A stretch of DNA of 64,000 nt from JBBSBL01 sp046330255 (GCA_046330255.1 JAXLTC010000002.1:124001-188000), one strand, 5' to 3'. Numbered from the stretch's first letter, positions 8,315-20,982 are shown. Notes: generated by a model not told the origin, from the letters alone. Program-made: numbers and translations.

Positions 8315-9336
8315 CTAGCAAACCCCGGCTCCGCGGTAGCGGAACGCAGCCGGATCAGTCTGGTAGAGGTTGAGCGAATACCCCTGGTACGGGCCATCGG
8401 CGGTCAACGGCCCATGGCCGTAGTCGGTGTGAGCGAGACCCGATTGGTAGGCCGCGTACGCGCTCGATGCAGGGAGTCCATCTCCCATATCGGTACAACT
8501 CCCCCCCGTGTGGTATGGGGCCGCAACTTCTCCATACCAGTCCCAAATCGTCGCTGATCCGAAGCCGTCGCCCGATAGCCCGTACCAAGCGTTCTGGAAG
8601 TAGCCTACGTTGAAGTACCAGTAATAGACCTCCCAGCCTCGGTTGCTTCCAATGAGCTGGAACGTCTGGCTCGATCCATTCTGGGTGGGAAGGAGATCGC
8701 CGGGCGCGACGTAGCAGTTCACCTGCACCCATCCGCAGCTGCCCTGACCGACGACATCCCCTGGGTAACACGTCGGGTTGGAGTAGCCCGCCAGCCTCGC
8801 GTAGACGAACAGCCTCGTCGCGGTCGATCCAAAGACCCGTGGGCCCACGGTCCAGTCGGCCTCGGCGGTGTCGTAGATCCGATGCGAGGCGTCCTCATCT
8901 CCGGCAAGGACTTCACTCAGGCTGTGATGGTCGCCGGCTGCTAGGTAAGGGTTGTGGATCGAGAGCGTTGCCTTTATCGGCGAGCCGCCGACAACATCGT
9001 ACTCGTGGTGGCCGGCATATAGAAGGTGTAAGGGGTCGACGCGGCGGTCGTGGCATTGACTGTTGCGCCGCGGCCGGGAGCCCGGTGCCGCGGCATCCCA
9101 GGCGACGTGGGGTAAGGGACTTGTCCGCTGGGACAACGCGGGGACGGGAGGTCCGCCTGAGCGTCCGCCGCGCCCGGCAGGTCGTGCGCCGAAGCCTGCG
9201 CTGGCACGCAACGGAAGTCGGCGGCTGATGTGACGATCGATGCCGCGGACGAGGCAGGTAACCACGCGCAGACCGAGAACGCGGTTGCGATGACACCAAG
9301 GCCGGTCCGCCAGCGGTCACGGCTTGAGCCTACCAA
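8315..9336 (-). pseudogene. Neprosin-like (DUF239) secreted protein with a frameshift
   Basis: Two overlapping frames together encode one secreted protein of about 338 residues. The 5' frame (TTG 9336) gives a signal peptide (GLGVIATAFSVCAWLPASSA) and CPSGQVPYP; the 3' frame carries a neprosin-type domain with EADWTVGP, RLFVYARLAGYS, CGWVQVN, WYGEVAAPY and CTDMGDGL. Removing two bases from the ATATA run at 9017-9021 joins them as TPYTFYAGHHEYDV. Neprosins are glutamic proteases; the Glu in EADW and in YGEV are the likely conserved acids (inference). It is either a real frameshift or an assembly error. Base composition is lower in GC than its neighbours, suggesting acquisition. Confidence 0.75.
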
Positions 9337-9350
9337 GCCCGCGGGTCAGG

Positions 9351-9356
9351 CTCATA
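9351..9356 (-). promoter_or_regulatory. Candidate -10 hexamer for neprosin-like gene
   Basis: On the minus strand TATGAG lies 14 bases before the TTG start at 9336. It is the only AT-rich hexamer close to that start. Confidence 0.3.
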
Positions 9357-9374
9357 CGCGTCGCAGCGATGTAC

Positions 9375-9402
9375 TTGCGCAAGGGGCGACGGGGCGTATG
9401 GT
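9375..9402 (+). promoter_or_regulatory. Candidate promoter of SnoaL-like gene
   Basis: TTGCGC (9375-9380) and TATGGT (9397-9402) are separated by 16 bases. Transcription would begin near 9409 and give a leader of about 30 bases containing the GGAGG at 9431-9435. Confidence 0.5.
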
Positions 9403-9440
9403 GGCCGTGCGCCATGACATTCCCGACCGAGGAGGTCCTC

Positions 9441-9881
9441 ATGATGCGGGAAGAGATCATCCGGCTCGCCGGCGAGGGCATCGAGGCCTGGAACCGGGGT
9501 GATGCCGACGGGGTGGCGGCGACGGACGCCGATGACGTGGTCACGATCGACTGCACGCTCCCGGAGCCGCTCCACGGGCGCGACGCCGGGCGTCAGCTGG
9601 TCGCGACCTACATGGGCGCGTTCCCCGACCTGCACGTCGAGGTGACGCGGTCGATCGTCGAGGGCAACACGCTGATCCAGGAGTGGACGGCCACCGGCAC
9701 GCACGACGGCGACCTGCTGGGCATGCCGCCGACACACCGCAGGATGGAGATCCGCGGTTGCGGCATCGCCGACATCGGCGAGGACGGCAAGACGCGCGAG
9801 CTCCACCAGTACTGGGACCAGATGACGATGATGCGCCAGCTCGGCGCGGTCCCGGAGACGGCCGGCGCCGCCGGCGCCTGA
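9441..9881 (+). CDS. SnoaL-like ester cyclase/NTF2-fold protein
   Basis: A 146-residue cytoplasmic protein of the SnoaL-like polyketide cyclase or ester cyclase family (NTF2 fold). Visible family features are EGIEAWNRGDADGVA near the start, an early Asp-rich strand, FPDLHVEV and the late HQYWDQMTMMRQLG. Such proteins may catalyse intramolecular aldol-type cyclisation or serve as binding proteins; the substrate here is unknown. ATG 9441 is chosen because GGAGG sits six bases upstream and this gives the usual length. Two tandem hairpins follow the gene. Confidence 0.85.
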   Translation: MMREEIIRLAGEGIEAWNRGDADGVAATDADDVVTIDCTLPEPLHGRDAGRQLVATYMGAFPDLHVEVTRSIVEGNTLIQEWTATGTHDGDLLGMPPTHRRMEIRGCGIADIGEDGKTRELHQYWDQMTMMRQLGAVPETAGAAGA

Positions 9882-9895
9882 GCCGCCGAGCCCGC

Positions 9896-9942
9896 CCGGG
9901 GCGGCACGGAAGCCGCTCCCCGGCGCGGGGACTCATCCCGCG
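9896..9942. terminator. Two tandem hairpins between convergent genes
   Basis: CCGGGGCGGC (9896-9905) pairs with GCCGCTCCCCGG (9912-9923) with one bulge, and CGCGGG (9924-9929) pairs with CCCGCG (9937-9942). They fill the gap between the SnoaL-like gene and the opposing small gene and probably act as a bidirectional terminator. Confidence 0.6.
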
Positions 9943-9961
9943 ACCCGCGCGGCCGACCTCC

Positions 9962-10144
9962 TCAGCGCTTCTTCGCCCGCGCCTGCCGGCCGGGCTTGCC
10001 GCTGCGCTTGCGCTCATAGCGCTTGCGCTCGGCGTCCGTCATCTGGCGGATCACCAGCGAGCCGTCGTCCACCTGCTGGCGGATCTGCTCCTGCCGCTCC
10101 TCGCGGCGCTCCTGCTCGCGCTCCTGGCGTGACTTGATGGCCAT
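9962..10144 (-). CDS. Small highly charged protein
   Basis: A 60-residue, Arg/Lys/Glu/Gln-rich protein, helical throughout (residues 5-27 EREQERREERQEQIRQQ), with a short hydrophobic element SLVIRQM and a basic tail ending RAKKR. I do not recognise a named family. The composition suggests nucleic-acid or ribosome binding, but this is only inference. GGGGAGA precedes the ATG at good spacing, which supports translation. It lies downstream of uvrA on the same strand, 117 bases from its stop. Confidence 0.6.
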   Translation of the reverse strand: MAIKSRQEREQERREERQEQIRQQVDDGSLVIRQMTDAERKRYERKRSGKPGRQARAKKR

Positions 10145-10261
10145 TGTTCTCCCCGTCGGCCGTGGCCCCGAGGAGCCTGCTTGGACACACCCAGGGTAGC
10201 CGACCGCGCGGCGTGCGCGCCGGGCAGGCCTCGCCGCCGGGGCTGCATCCGGCCCCGGAGG

Positions 10262-13144
<2,883 letters not shown>

Positions 13145-13153
13145 CTGGAGACC

Positions 13154-13159
13154 AGTCTA
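13154..13159 (-). promoter_or_regulatory. -10 hexamer of uvrA
   Basis: TAGACT on the minus strand ends nine bases before the uvrA ATG, so transcription should begin within a few bases of the start codon. The SOS box lies just upstream, in the spacer/-35 region. Confidence 0.65.
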
Positions 13160-13166
13160 GGGACCC

Positions 13167-13178
13167 GAACAGACGTTC
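13167..13178 (-). promoter_or_regulatory. LexA/SOS box upstream of uvrA
   Basis: GAACAGACGTTC is an exact GAAC-N4-GTTC operator of the Gram-positive/actinobacterial LexA type, with further symmetry in the flanking CC and CGG. It is 23-34 bases before the uvrA start and overlaps the promoter, so bound LexA would block RNA polymerase until SOS induction. Confidence 0.8.
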
Positions 13179-13435
13179 CGGTCGCCGGCGCTCGGTCCGC
13201 GACGGCCCGCTGACCGGCCCCGCTGTCCTGCCCAGGGGCGTATACGACCCCCAAGTCAGGACTGCACCGTCGGACCCCGCACAAGTGGCTCCCTCCCAGT
13301 CTTCGCTCGTGACGAAACCGCGCCCCCGCGGATGCCGACGAACGGCGCCACGAAGGGCCCCAACCTCTCCTCGCCCGGTCCCGCTCTCACCGGGCATCTG
13401 CCAGGATCGTGGCCCGTTTGCCCGACCACAGCACA

Positions 13436-14359
13436 ATGATCCCGTCCCCCGCCCGCGAGGACCTCCGCTTTGACTCGTGGGGCGAGCGCTGCGCCGCGTG
13501 GCTGTATCACCCGGCCAGCGACCGCGGCGAGCCGGCCCCGTGCGTCGTCATGGCGCACGGCTTCAGCGGCACCCGCGAAGACGGGCTCGCGCCGTTCGCG
13601 GAGCGCTTCGCCGCGGCCGGCCTCGCGGTGCTGGTGTTCGACTACCGCGGCTTCGGCGACAGCGAGGGCGAGCCGCGCCAGTGGCTGGACGTCCGGCGCG
13701 AGCGCCAGGACTGGGCCGCTGCGATCGCGTTCGCGCGGACGCTCGAGGGGGTCGATCCCGATCGGGTCGCCCTGTGGGGGACGTCGTTCGCCGGCGGCCA
13801 CGTGATCGAGGCCGCCGCACGCGATCCGCGCGTCGTCGCCGCGGTCGCCCAGGTGCCGTTCACCGACGGCCCGCGGACCGTGGCGGCGATCCCGCCGCGC
13901 GCCAACGTCGCGCTCTCGCTCGCCGCGGCACGGGACATCGCGCGCTCGCGGGGCGGCGGACCCCAGCTGACGATCCCCGTGATCGGCCCGCCGGGGTCGG
14001 TGGCCGCGATGACCTCGCCCGATGCCGAGGTCGGCTTCCACGCGATCGTGCCGCCCGGATCGCGCTGGCGCAACGAGGTCGCCGCGCGCGTGTTCCCCCA
14101 GGTGCTCGCCTGGCGCCCCGGGCGAGCCGCCGCCCGGGTGCGCTGCCCGCTGCTCGTGGTGGTGGCGACGCGCGACGCGGTCACCCCGCCCGCGCCGGCG
14201 GAGCGCGCCGCGGACGCCGCGCCGCGCGGCGAACTGGTCCGCGTCGACGCCGGCCACTTCGACGTCTACTCGGGGGAGCGCTTCGAGGAGGCCGTCGAGG
14301 CGGAGACGGTCTTCCTCGCGCGCGCCGTGCCGGCGCCAGCGGAACCGGCTCCTGCCTAG
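13436..14359 (+). CDS. Alpha/beta hydrolase (dienelactone hydrolase/acetyl-esterase-like)
   Basis: A 307-residue serine hydrolase. Features in order are the oxyanion region MAHGFSGTRED at 39-49, DYRGFGDSEGEP at 69-80, the nucleophile elbow GTSFAGG with Ser117, the acid in ATRDAVTPP and the catalytic His in VDAGHFDVYSG. It resembles the DUF1100/acetyl xylan esterase-like peptidase group, but the substrate is unknown. There is no signal peptide, so it acts in the cytoplasm. ATG 13436 is used; no clear ribosome-binding site is visible. Its TAG overlaps the opposing stop of the DivIVA-like gene (CTAG). Confidence 0.88.
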   Translation: MIPSPAREDLRFDSWGERCAAWLYHPASDRGEPAPCVVMAHGFSGTREDGLAPFAERFAAAGLAVLVFDYRGFGDSEGEPRQWLDVRRERQDWAAAIAFARTLEGVDPDRVALWGTSFAGGHVIEAAARDPRVVAAVAQVPFTDGPRTVAAIPPRANVALSLAAARDIARSRGGGPQLTIPVIGPPGSVAAMTSPDAEVGFHAIVPPGSRWRNEVAARVFPQVLAWRPGRAAARVRCPLLVVVATRDAVTPPAPAERAADAAPRGELVRVDAGHFDVYSGERFEEAVEAETVFLARAVPAPAEPAPA

Positions 14360-15117
14360 GCGTCGGCCGCCTTCGCGTAGACCTCGTCCAGGAGCCGCGC
14401 CCGCGCATCCGGCTCGAGCAGCTCCGCGAGCTCGGCGTCCGCCTCCTTGCGCGGGCGGCCGCTCAGCGCCGCCTGCAGCGCCACCAGCCGCGCGCCGGCG
14501 AGGTCGTCCTGGTGGGCGCCGTTCGCCGCCGGCCCGGCACCGCCGGGCCCGGACTCAGGATCCTGCGGGGGGGCGCTGGTGGAGCGCCGCGCGGCGTCCG
14601 GCTCGCTCCGCGGCCGGGCCGGCTCGGGAGGGGCGTCGGGGACCGCGGCCGGCGGTGATTCCTTCGCGGCTGGCTCCGCGACGGCCTCGCCAGCTGGCTG
14701 CGGCGCGGAGCTCGCGGCGGCCGGCCGAGTCGGGTGGTCCTCGTCCGCGCCCAGCGTCTCGAGCGCGCCCCTCAGGTCGGCGTCGAGCGCCTCGACGGCC
14801 ACGAGCAGCGCGCTTGCGGTCTCACGCGCCCGGGCGACCTGGTCGCGGGCCCGCTCGGCGTCCCCGCGCGCCTGGGCGCGGGTGCTCGCCGCGGCGGCCT
14901 GCGCCCGGCCGCGAATGTCCGCGGCAGAGGCCTCCGCAGCGGCGACGATCGATCGCACCTGCTCCCCCGTCGCGGCGGCGGAGCTACTCGTCGCGCTGGC
15001 CTCCCCACGGAGCCGCTCGACCTCGGCCCACAGCCGGGCCAGGTGCGTGTCGACCGCGGCGCGCTCGTACCCGCGGCGCGCGGTCGGGAAGTCGGTGCGT
15101 TCGATCGGATCGGGCAT
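14356..15117 (-). CDS. DivIVA-domain coiled-coil protein
   Basis: A 253-residue protein. Residues 8-36 (TDFPTARRGYERAAVDTHL and following) resemble the DivIVA/GpsB N-terminal membrane-curvature module; residues 40-125 are Ala/Glu/Arg-rich and should form a coiled coil; residues 130-205 are Pro/Ala/Glu-rich and disordered; the end is again helical. DivIVA-type proteins mark poles or septa in actinobacteria. It is shorter and more Ala-rich than Wag31, so it is probably a DivIVA-like paralogue rather than the essential polar protein. ATG 15117 is chosen because a TACCCT hexamer lies 12 bases upstream. Confidence 0.72.
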   Translation of the reverse strand: MPDPIERTDFPTARRGYERAAVDTHLARLWAEVERLRGEASATSSSAAATGEQVRSIVAAAEASAADIRGRAQAAAASTRAQARGDAERARDQVARARETASALLVAVEALDADLRGALETLGADEDHPTRPAAASSAPQPAGEAVAEPAAKESPPAAVPDAPPEPARPRSEPDAARRSTSAPPQDPESGPGGAGPAANGAHQDDLAGARLVALQAALSGRPRKEADAELAELLEPDARARLLDEVYAKAADA

Positions 15118-15129
15118 TTCGGGCCGCCC

Positions 15130-15135
15130 AGGGTA
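15130..15135 (-). promoter_or_regulatory. Candidate -10 hexamer of DivIVA-like gene
   Basis: TACCCT on the minus strand ends 12 bases before the ATG at 15117, predicting a leader of about five bases. It lies after the uvrB stop and separates the two genes transcriptionally. Confidence 0.5.
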
Positions 15136-15193
15136 CCCCACCCCGCCGGGGACTCGACCGCCGGGCGCCCGCACCCAGTACGCCACCCGCGCC

Positions 15194-17200
<2,007 letters not shown>

Positions 17201-17209
17201 GACCGATTG

Positions 17210-17215
17210 ACGATA
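17210..17215 (-). promoter_or_regulatory. -10 hexamer of uvrB
   Basis: TATCGT on the minus strand ends nine bases before the uvrB ATG, predicting a leaderless or nearly leaderless mRNA. Confidence 0.55.
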
Positions 17216-17275
17216 GCGGCGGGGTCCGACGGGCGAATCGTGTCCCGCAGCCGCCGCGACGGACCCGCGCCGACC

Positions 17276-18259
17276 TCAGGCGGGCAGCCGGCCCTCGGCG
17301 GCCAGCAGGTCGCGCAGGCCCTGCTCGAGCTCGCGCGGCTCGTAGCCGAGCTCGCGCCGCGCCTTCGCGTCGGTGGCCCAGTAGGTGACTCCGTCGGCGG
17401 AGGAGACGAGCTCGCGGATGTTCGGCGGGAAGCCGAGCGCCGGGCCCACGAAGCGCCCCAGCGGCGCGATCGCCCGGATCACGACCGCGGGCATGGTGAG
17501 CCGCGGCGGCCTGCGACCCAGGACGGAGGCGAGCGTCTCGATCGCCCCGGCCATCGTCGTGATCGTGCCGCCGAGCACATAGGCCTCGCCGGGCTCGCCG
17601 CGGTCGAGCGCGAGCAGGATGCCCGCCGCGACGTCGTCGCGGTGGGCGAGGTTCACGCCCAGCTCCGGGAACGCCATCGCCGGCAGCTTGCCGTCGCAGA
17701 AGCGGGTGACCATGTCGCCCATCGCGGAGTGGTCGCCAGGCCCATAGACCCCGCCGGGCTGAACGATCACGCACGGAAGGCCCTCGGCGATCATCCGCCT
17801 GGCGACCCGGTGCGCCTCGACCTTCGTCTGCTCGTAGTAGGAGCAGTAGCCACCGCCGGGATGCTCGTAGCCCTCGTCCACGACCTCGCCGTGGGTGTTG
17901 CCGAACGCCGCGACTGTCGAGACGTAGACGACCTTCCCGACCTTCCCCTCGAGCGCCGCGGCGAGCACGGTCTCGGTGCCGGTCACGTTGGCCGCGTACA
18001 TCGCGGGGTGCTCGGACTCCGGGATCCCGACCTCGTAGATCGCCGCCACGTGCACCACGGCGTCGCAGCCGGCCATCCCGCGCGCGACCGCCTCACGGTC
18101 GCCCAGGCCGCCGGCGACGATCTCGACTCCCTCGGACTTCAGCCGTCCGGCCTTCTCCGGCGAGCGGACGAGCGCCGCCACCTCGTCGCCCCGCGCCCGC
18201 AGGGCCGCCGCCACCTCGGCGCCGATGAAGCCCGTGGCGCCGGTAAGGAAGACCCTCAT
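17276..18259 (-). CDS. Extended SDR NAD-dependent epimerase/dehydratase
   Basis: A 327-residue Rossmann enzyme. GATGFIG at 7-13 binds the dinucleotide, YVSTVAAFG holds the active-site Ser/Thr, and YYEQTK supplies the Tyr-x-x-x-Lys pair. The family includes dihydroflavonol reductase-like and sugar-nucleotide epimerases, and the substrate cannot be assigned. The ATG lies nine bases after a TAGGCT hexamer, so the gene has its own promoter although it is only 12 bases from the upstream lytic transglycosylase stop. Confidence 0.88.
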   Translation of the reverse strand: MRVFLTGATGFIGAEVAAALRARGDEVAALVRSPEKAGRLKSEGVEIVAGGLGDREAVARGMAGCDAVVHVAAIYEVGIPESEHPAMYAANVTGTETVLAAALEGKVGKVVYVSTVAAFGNTHGEVVDEGYEHPGGGYCSYYEQTKVEAHRVARRMIAEGLPCVIVQPGGVYGPGDHSAMGDMVTRFCDGKLPAMAFPELGVNLAHRDDVAAGILLALDRGEPGEAYVLGGTITTMAGAIETLASVLGRRPPRLTMPAVVIRAIAPLGRFVGPALGFPPNIRELVSSADGVTYWATDAKARRELGYEPRELEQGLRDLLAAEGRLPA

Positions 18260-18268
18260 CGCGCGACG

Positions 18269-18274
18269 AGCCTA
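18269..18274 (-). promoter_or_regulatory. -10 hexamer of epimerase gene
   Basis: TAGGCT on the minus strand overlaps the stop codon of the lytic transglycosylase gene (18272-18274) and ends nine bases before the epimerase ATG. Confidence 0.55.
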
Positions 18275-18922
18275 GCCGAGCCCGAGCTCGCTCGCGTACT
18301 CGCGCCGGTAGTCCTCGCGGGCGCCGAGCACCCGCTCGACGTATGCCCGCGTCTCGGGGAACGGGATGTCGTCGGCGGTGAACCTGCGCCCGTCCGCCCG
18401 CGCGCGGGCGATCCAGCGGGCGACGTTGGTCTCGCCGGCGTTGTAGGAGGCGAGCGCGAGCACCTCGCTGCCCCCGTGGCGATCGAGCAGGTAACGCAGG
18501 TAGTAGGACCCGTAGCGGATGTTCACCTCCGGGTCCGCGAGGTCCGCGGTGCGGAAGCGCGTGCCGCCGGAGCGCCGCGCGATGAAGCGGGCGGTTTCGG
18601 GAAGGATCTGCATGAGCCCCTGGGCGCCGGCGCTCGAGGTGCGGTCCGCGAACTTCGACTCCGCGTAGATCACGCCCGCGATCAGCGCCGGATCGAGGCC
18701 CTTCTCGCTCGCCTGCTGGCGGATCACGTCCTCGTGGCGCAGCGGCAACGTCAGTTCCTTCACGGCGGTGCCGAACAGCGGCGCGAGCAGCGCGGCCGCG
18801 ACGGCCACCCCGGCAGCCAGCGCGAGCGCGATCAGCGCACGGCGCCGCCGCACCCTCGTGCGGCGGGAGATCGCGGGACGGCGAGCCCTGGCGGCCCGCA
18901 CCTCGGCCGAGCGGGTCGTCAC
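18272..18922 (-). CDS. SLT-family lytic transglycosylase, membrane-anchored
   Basis: A 216-residue exported cell-wall enzyme. A basic N-terminus rich in Arg (residues 8-27) precedes one hydrophobic helix (28-46). The SLT/lysozyme-like domain follows: AESKF with the catalytic Glu, SSAGAQGLMQILPETA, and the ASYNAGETNVARW motif. It cleaves peptidoglycan glycan strands to 1,6-anhydro products. The GTG start overlaps the coaE stop (GTGA), with AAGGAG almost touching the start; this points to translation coupled to coaE. The length is close to short SLT proteins next to coaE in other actinobacteria. Confidence 0.88.
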   Translation of the reverse strand: MTTRSAEVRAARARRPAISRRTRVRRRRALIALALAAGVAVAAALLAPLFGTAVKELTLPLRHEDVIRQQASEKGLDPALIAGVIYAESKFADRTSSAGAQGLMQILPETARFIARRSGGTRFRTADLADPEVNIRYGSYYLRYLLDRHGGSEVLALASYNAGETNVARWIARARADGRRFTADDIPFPETRAYVERVLGAREDYRREYASELGLG

Positions 18923-19563
18923 TCCTTCAGTTTGGCAAGGATGGGCGACAGCTTCGCCGCGAGTTCCCGCTCTGTGCCGTCGTTGCGAACCACGAACGTC
19001 GCCCTGGACGCCTTCTCGTCCTGGCCGAGTTGACGCGCGCTGCGCTCGTCGAGGGCGGCGTGGCCCCGAGATCCCGCGCGCGCGCGGCGCAGCGACTCGT
19101 CGGCGACAACCGCGATCGTCGCGTCGAAACCTCCCTCGAGCCCGGACTCGAACAGCAGCGGCACCTCGATCACGCCGGCCGGAGGGCGTGGCCGCCGCGC
19201 CTCGAGCCCGGCCCGCCACCGCGCCATCCGCTCGGCCACCAGGGGCCAGAGCAGGCCCTCGAGCCAGCCGCGCTCCCGCGGGTCCGCGAACGCGTGCCGC
19301 GCGACCGCTGCCCGATCGACCGTCCCGCCCGGCGCGACGTCCGGCCCCCAGCGTCCGACGACGGCATCGCGGACCGCGGGCTCGGCGTAGAGGTCGTGCA
19401 CGATCCGGTCGCTGGAGAGCGTGGCCGCCCCCAGCTCCTCCAGCGCCGCGAGCGCGGTCGACTTGCCGGCGCCGATGCCGCCGGTCAGGCCGAGGACGGG
19501 GACGCGATCAGGCGTCGGACGGGGCGGCGCCGGCCGCCTGGCCCTCGGCTTCCGCGGGCACAT
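18919..19563 (-). CDS. coaE: Dephospho-CoA kinase
   Basis: The last step of CoA synthesis: phosphorylation of the 3'-hydroxyl of dephospho-CoA. The P-loop GGIGAGKST, SSDRIVHDLY, the lid segment and VIEVPLLFESGLE are all present. The conserved protein begins at VPVLGLTGG, encoded by GTC, and no ATG, GTG or TTG lies close. The nearest in-frame start is the ATG at 19563, within the 3' end of rpsA, giving a 20-residue Arg/Pro-rich extension and 214 residues in all. The start is therefore uncertain; a rare start codon at the usual position is the alternative. Confidence 0.9.
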   Translation of the reverse strand: MCPRKPRARRPAPPRPTPDRVPVLGLTGGIGAGKSTALAALEELGAATLSSDRIVHDLYAEPAVRDAVVGRWGPDVAPGGTVDRAAVARHAFADPRERGWLEGLLWPLVAERMARWRAGLEARRPRPPAGVIEVPLLFESGLEGGFDATIAVVADESLRRARAGSRGHAALDERSARQLGQDEKASRATFVVRNDGTERELAAKLSPILAKLKE

Positions 19564-20965
19564 CCTGGTCCGCGGCGGGCTCGCCGTCGGCCGGGGGCGC
19601 CTGCGCCACGGGCTCCTCCGCCACGGGTGCCTCGGCGGCAGGCTCCTCCGCCGCGGGCGCCTCGGCAAGAGGCTCCTCCGCGGCCGGCGCTTCGGCGGCA
19701 GGCTCCTCCGCCGCGGGCGCCTGGGGGGCGGCCTCGGCGCGAGCCGCGTCGTCGGCCGCGAACACGTCCTCCGAGAGCCCTAGGTCGGGCACGTCGCCGA
19801 GCGGCGCCGGGCCGCTGCCCGTCGCGCCCGGCTGGTCCGCGTCGACGCGCTTCATCGACAGCGAGAGCCTGCGCCGGTCGCTGTCGATCTCGAGCACCTT
19901 GACCAGCACGGTGTCGTCGGGGTTGACGACCTCGCGCGGGTTCTCGACGTGGTGCGCGGCGAGCTCGGAGATGTGAACGAGGCCCTCGACCCCATCGAGG
20001 ATCTCGACGAACGCCCCGAACGTGACGACCTTCGTGACCTTGCCCTCGAGCTCGTCGCCCACGTTGTAGGTGTCGACGACCCGCTGCCACGGGTCCTCCT
20101 GGGTCTGCTTGAGCCCGAGCGAGATCCGCTGGCGCTCGCGATCGATGTCCAGCACCTTGACCTGCACGGTGTCGCCGATCGCGACCACCTCGCTCGGGTG
20201 GTTGACGTGCGACCACGAGAGCTCGGAGATGTGGATCAGGCCGTCGATGCCGTCGAGGTCCACGAACGCGCCGAAGTCGACGATGTTGGAGATCTGGCCC
20301 TCCACGACCATGCCCGGCTGGAGGCGATCGAGGATCTGCTGGCGGACCTCCTTGCGCTCCTCCTCCAGCACGGCGCGGCGCGAGAGCACGACGTTGTTGC
20401 GCGATCGGTTGAGCTCGATCACCTTGCACTCGATCGCGGTGCCCATGTACTCGTCGAGGTGCGGTACGCGGCGAATGTCCACGAGCGACGCCGGCAGGAA
20501 GCCGCGGACGCCGAGGTCGATGATCAGCCCGCCCTTGACGACCTCGATCACCGTGCCCTCAACGGGCTCGCCGGACTCGGCGGCAGCCTCGATCCGGCGC
20601 CACGCCTTCTCGAAGCGCGCGCGCTTCTTGGACAGGATCAGACGGCCGTCCTGGTCCTCCTTGGTGAGGACCAGCGCGTCGACCTCCTCGCCGAGCTCGA
20701 CCTCCTCGCTGGGATCGACGCTCTTGCGGATCGAGAGCTCACTCGACGGGATGACGCCCTCGGACTTGTAGCCGATGTCGACGAGAACCTCGTCGTTGTC
20801 GATCCGGACGACGTTCCCCGAGACGACGTCGCCCTCGGTGAAGTGCGTCAGCGTCGCGTCGTAGTTCGGAACGACCTTCCCGTCGATCTCGAGCAGCAGG
20901 CCGTCGCTGCCGTCGACGACCTTCGCGTCGGGGCTGTCCGTGGGCACGGTCGTAGTGGCGCTCAT
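19508..20965 (-). CDS. rpsA: Small ribosomal subunit protein S1
   Basis: A 485-residue protein with four S1 (OB-fold) domains in about the first 365 residues, the usual number in actinobacteria: GDVVSGNVVRI, GEPVEGTVIEVVKGG, GMVVEGQISNIVDFGAFVDL and GDELEGKVTKVVTFGAFVEI mark their starts. It binds mRNA on the 30S subunit. The last 75 residues are an Ala/Glu/Pro-rich disordered tail built from a ten-residue repeat. No Shine-Dalgarno sequence precedes the ATG, and a TACCCT hexamer lies 11 bases upstream. coaE overlaps the 3' end and is probably co-transcribed. Confidence 0.97.
   Translation of the reverse strand: MSATTTVPTDSPDAKVVDGSDGLLLEIDGKVVPNYDATLTHFTEGDVVSGNVVRIDNDEVLVDIGYKSEGVIPSSELSIRKSVDPSEEVELGEEVDALVLTKEDQDGRLILSKKRARFEKAWRRIEAAAESGEPVEGTVIEVVKGGLIIDLGVRGFLPASLVDIRRVPHLDEYMGTAIECKVIELNRSRNNVVLSRRAVLEEERKEVRQQILDRLQPGMVVEGQISNIVDFGAFVDLDGIDGLIHISELSWSHVNHPSEVVAIGDTVQVKVLDIDRERQRISLGLKQTQEDPWQRVVDTYNVGDELEGKVTKVVTFGAFVEILDGVEGLVHISELAAHHVENPREVVNPDDTVLVKVLEIDSDRRRLSLSMKRVDADQPGATGSGPAPLGDVPDLGLSEDVFAADDAARAEAAPQAPAAEEPAAEAPAAEEPLAEAPAAEEPAAEAPVAEEPVAQAPPADGEPAADQDVPAEAEGQAAGAAPSDA
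19611..19730 (-). repeat. Four 30-bp tandem repeats in the rpsA tail
   Basis: Four direct copies of a 30-base unit beginning GGCTCCTCCG (plus strand) start at 19611, 19641, 19671 and 19701. They encode EEPxAEAPxA-type decapeptides in the C-terminal tail of S1. The reading frame is preserved, so copy number can change the tail length without disrupting the protein. Confidence 0.85.
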
Positions 20966-20976
20966 GAGGCCGGGAG

Positions 20977-20982
20977 AGGGTA
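20977..20982 (-). promoter_or_regulatory. Candidate -10 hexamer of rpsA
   Basis: TACCCT on the minus strand ends 11 bases before the rpsA ATG. It is back to back with the TAGAAT of the divergent FAD oxidoreductase 38 bases away. Confidence 0.5.

Noticed and set aside
13145..13435. Hidden gene in the 291-base gap between uvrA and the hydrolase
   Set aside because: Short frames here have no start signal or domain; apart from the uvrA promoter and SOS box I see nothing in it.
19611..19730. CRISPR-like short repeats
   Set aside because: The 30-base units are contiguous with no spacers and encode protein repeats in S1.
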